This document shows, in pieces, positions 5,009 through 5,637 of a stretch of 5,637 bases of DNA. The position numbers and the translations under genes are program-made. The stretch's first letter is position 1. Every line of letters starts with the position of its first letter. Origin of the DNA: Candidatus Mesolinea sp. (GTDB lineage Bacteria; Chloroflexota; Anaerolineae; Anaerolineales; Anaerolineaceae); the NCBI GenBank assembly GCA_003499715.1, contig DNSH01000018.1, forward strand, positions 1-5,637. The letters run 5' to 3'. The notes beneath the pieces were generated by a model. That model did no database searches, had not been told where the DNA came from, and worked only from the letters and a program-made list of their open reading frames with translations.

Positions 5009-5637
5009 TTACTCTGCAAGTTCTTCAGCTTCCGCAGCAGCCGGCTGTAACGCCCCGCCGGGTAGTTGATCATCCAGCGTGTAGACCTCCTTCATGACGT
5101 AAGCGATCACGCCAGTGACAAGCAGCGTCACGCCAGCGATGACAAACCAAGCCGAAGTCCCCAAAGCTTCCGCCAACGGTCCTGCCATCAGCATCCCCAA
5201 AGGCATGGTTCCAGTGGAGAGACTATTCATCACAGCAAAGACTCTTCCCTGCATTTCGGGCGGAACTTTGGCTTGCATAAGTGCACCCAAAGGTCCATTG
5301 GTGATAGCATTCATCAAACCAAAGAGACCCATCATGAAGACTGCAACCATAAATCCGCCTGCGGGAAGTACACCAATCGCTAAAGAAATCGCGCCCATCC
5401 CTAACCAACCCATGAGAATGGTTGCCATTTTGCGTTTGAAGCCCCCCCATACGCCTAAGAGTACTCCTCCAATTACAACCCCAATCCCAAAGGCTGATTC
5501 CATGAGAGCTACATCTTCCACGCCCCTGCCAAAATGCGTTTTGACATGCAAAGGTAAAAGCGTAAAGGCTGGCGAAGCAACCATATTTGCCAGGGCAGCC
5601 ATGATGAGCAGCGCAAATAGTCCCTTCCAGGTATATG
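5009..5637 (-). CDS. MFS exporter (MefA/DHA3-like), C-terminal half
   Basis: The frame stays open to the window edge (about eleven codons beyond the internal ATG at 5602), so the gene start is missing. The visible part is the second six-helix half of a major facilitator transporter. Numbering from Met 5602, hydrophobic segments lie at about 1-18 (continuing upstream), 30-52, 60-80, 83-108, 126-145 and 150-169. Conserved features are the MESAFGIG helix, the GVWGGFKRK loop (50-58, the MFS motif A-type turn) and VPPEMQGRVFAV (113-124), typical of macrolide-efflux-like (MefA) MFS proteins. After the last helix comes a short, Ala/Glu-rich cytoplasmic tail ending at TAA (5011-5009). It probably exports a drug-like or lipophilic compound by proton exchange; the substrate is not readable. 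It is transcribed in the same direction as the abiE genes, 97 bases upstream of them, and no clear terminator lies between, so some readthrough is possible. Confidence 0.9.
   Translation of the reverse strand, partial: YTWKGLFALLIMAALANMVASPAFTLLPLHVKTHFGRGVEDVALMESAFGIGVVIGGVLLGVWGGFKRKMATILMGWLGMGAISLAIGVLPAGGFMVAVFMMGLFGLMNAITNGPLGALMQAKVPPEMQGRVFAVMNSLSTGTMPLGMLMAGPLAEALGTSAWFVIAGVTLLVTGVIAYVMKEVYTLDDQLPGGALQPAAAEAEELAE

Noticed and set aside
5223..5450. Alternative frame beginning at the G run in the MFS gene
   Set aside because: The exporter frame has conserved helices and motifs throughout; this frame gives no membrane pattern and is a shadow.

Overview
The window holds six protein-coding genes, two of them cut by its edges. 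It has no RNA genes, CRISPR array or insertion sequence that I can see, and no gene-free stretch longer than about 100 bases. The protein types (a PM20D1-like M20 peptidase, a membrane-anchored HEFTH/EGDA protein, a MefA-like MFS exporter) and the moderate GC of the backbone genes resemble what I know from Chloroflexota such as Anaerolineae. This taxonomic reading is an inference from family resemblance only.

Layout, left half (+ strand): the 3' part of an M20 metallopeptidase gene with an unusual charged C-terminal tail (to 1088); an intrinsic terminator (1115-1141); an extended -10 promoter (1154-1162); a gene for a signal-anchored protein with a zinc-metalloprotease-like HExxH motif (1182-2513); then a HAD-superfamily phosphatase (2591-3289). 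These look like independent housekeeping or envelope genes rather than one pathway.

Right half (- strand): a two-gene AbiE-type toxin-antitoxin/abortive-infection module. The AbiEi-like winged-helix antitoxin (4911-4117) lies upstream of the AbiEii-like nucleotidyltransferase toxin (4105-3269). The genes are 11 bases apart, and the toxin ribosome binding site overlaps the antitoxin stop codon. In front of the antitoxin is a near-perfect inverted repeat with 20-base arms (19 of 20 positions pair). It overlaps a consensus TATAAT -10 box and is a strong candidate for the AbiEi autoregulatory operator. Hand counts of single 60-base lines give about 37-40% GC in the module and 58% in the M20 and HAD genes, which suggests the module was acquired. 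Its toxin gene ends inside the HAD gene: the two convergent coding regions overlap by 21 bases.

The right edge (5009-5637, - strand) is the C-terminal half of an MFS exporter.

The most rewarding part is the AbiE module: its operator architecture, SD-less antitoxin start, coupled toxin translation and tail-to-tail overlap with a host gene. The module type itself is a known family, not a new system.
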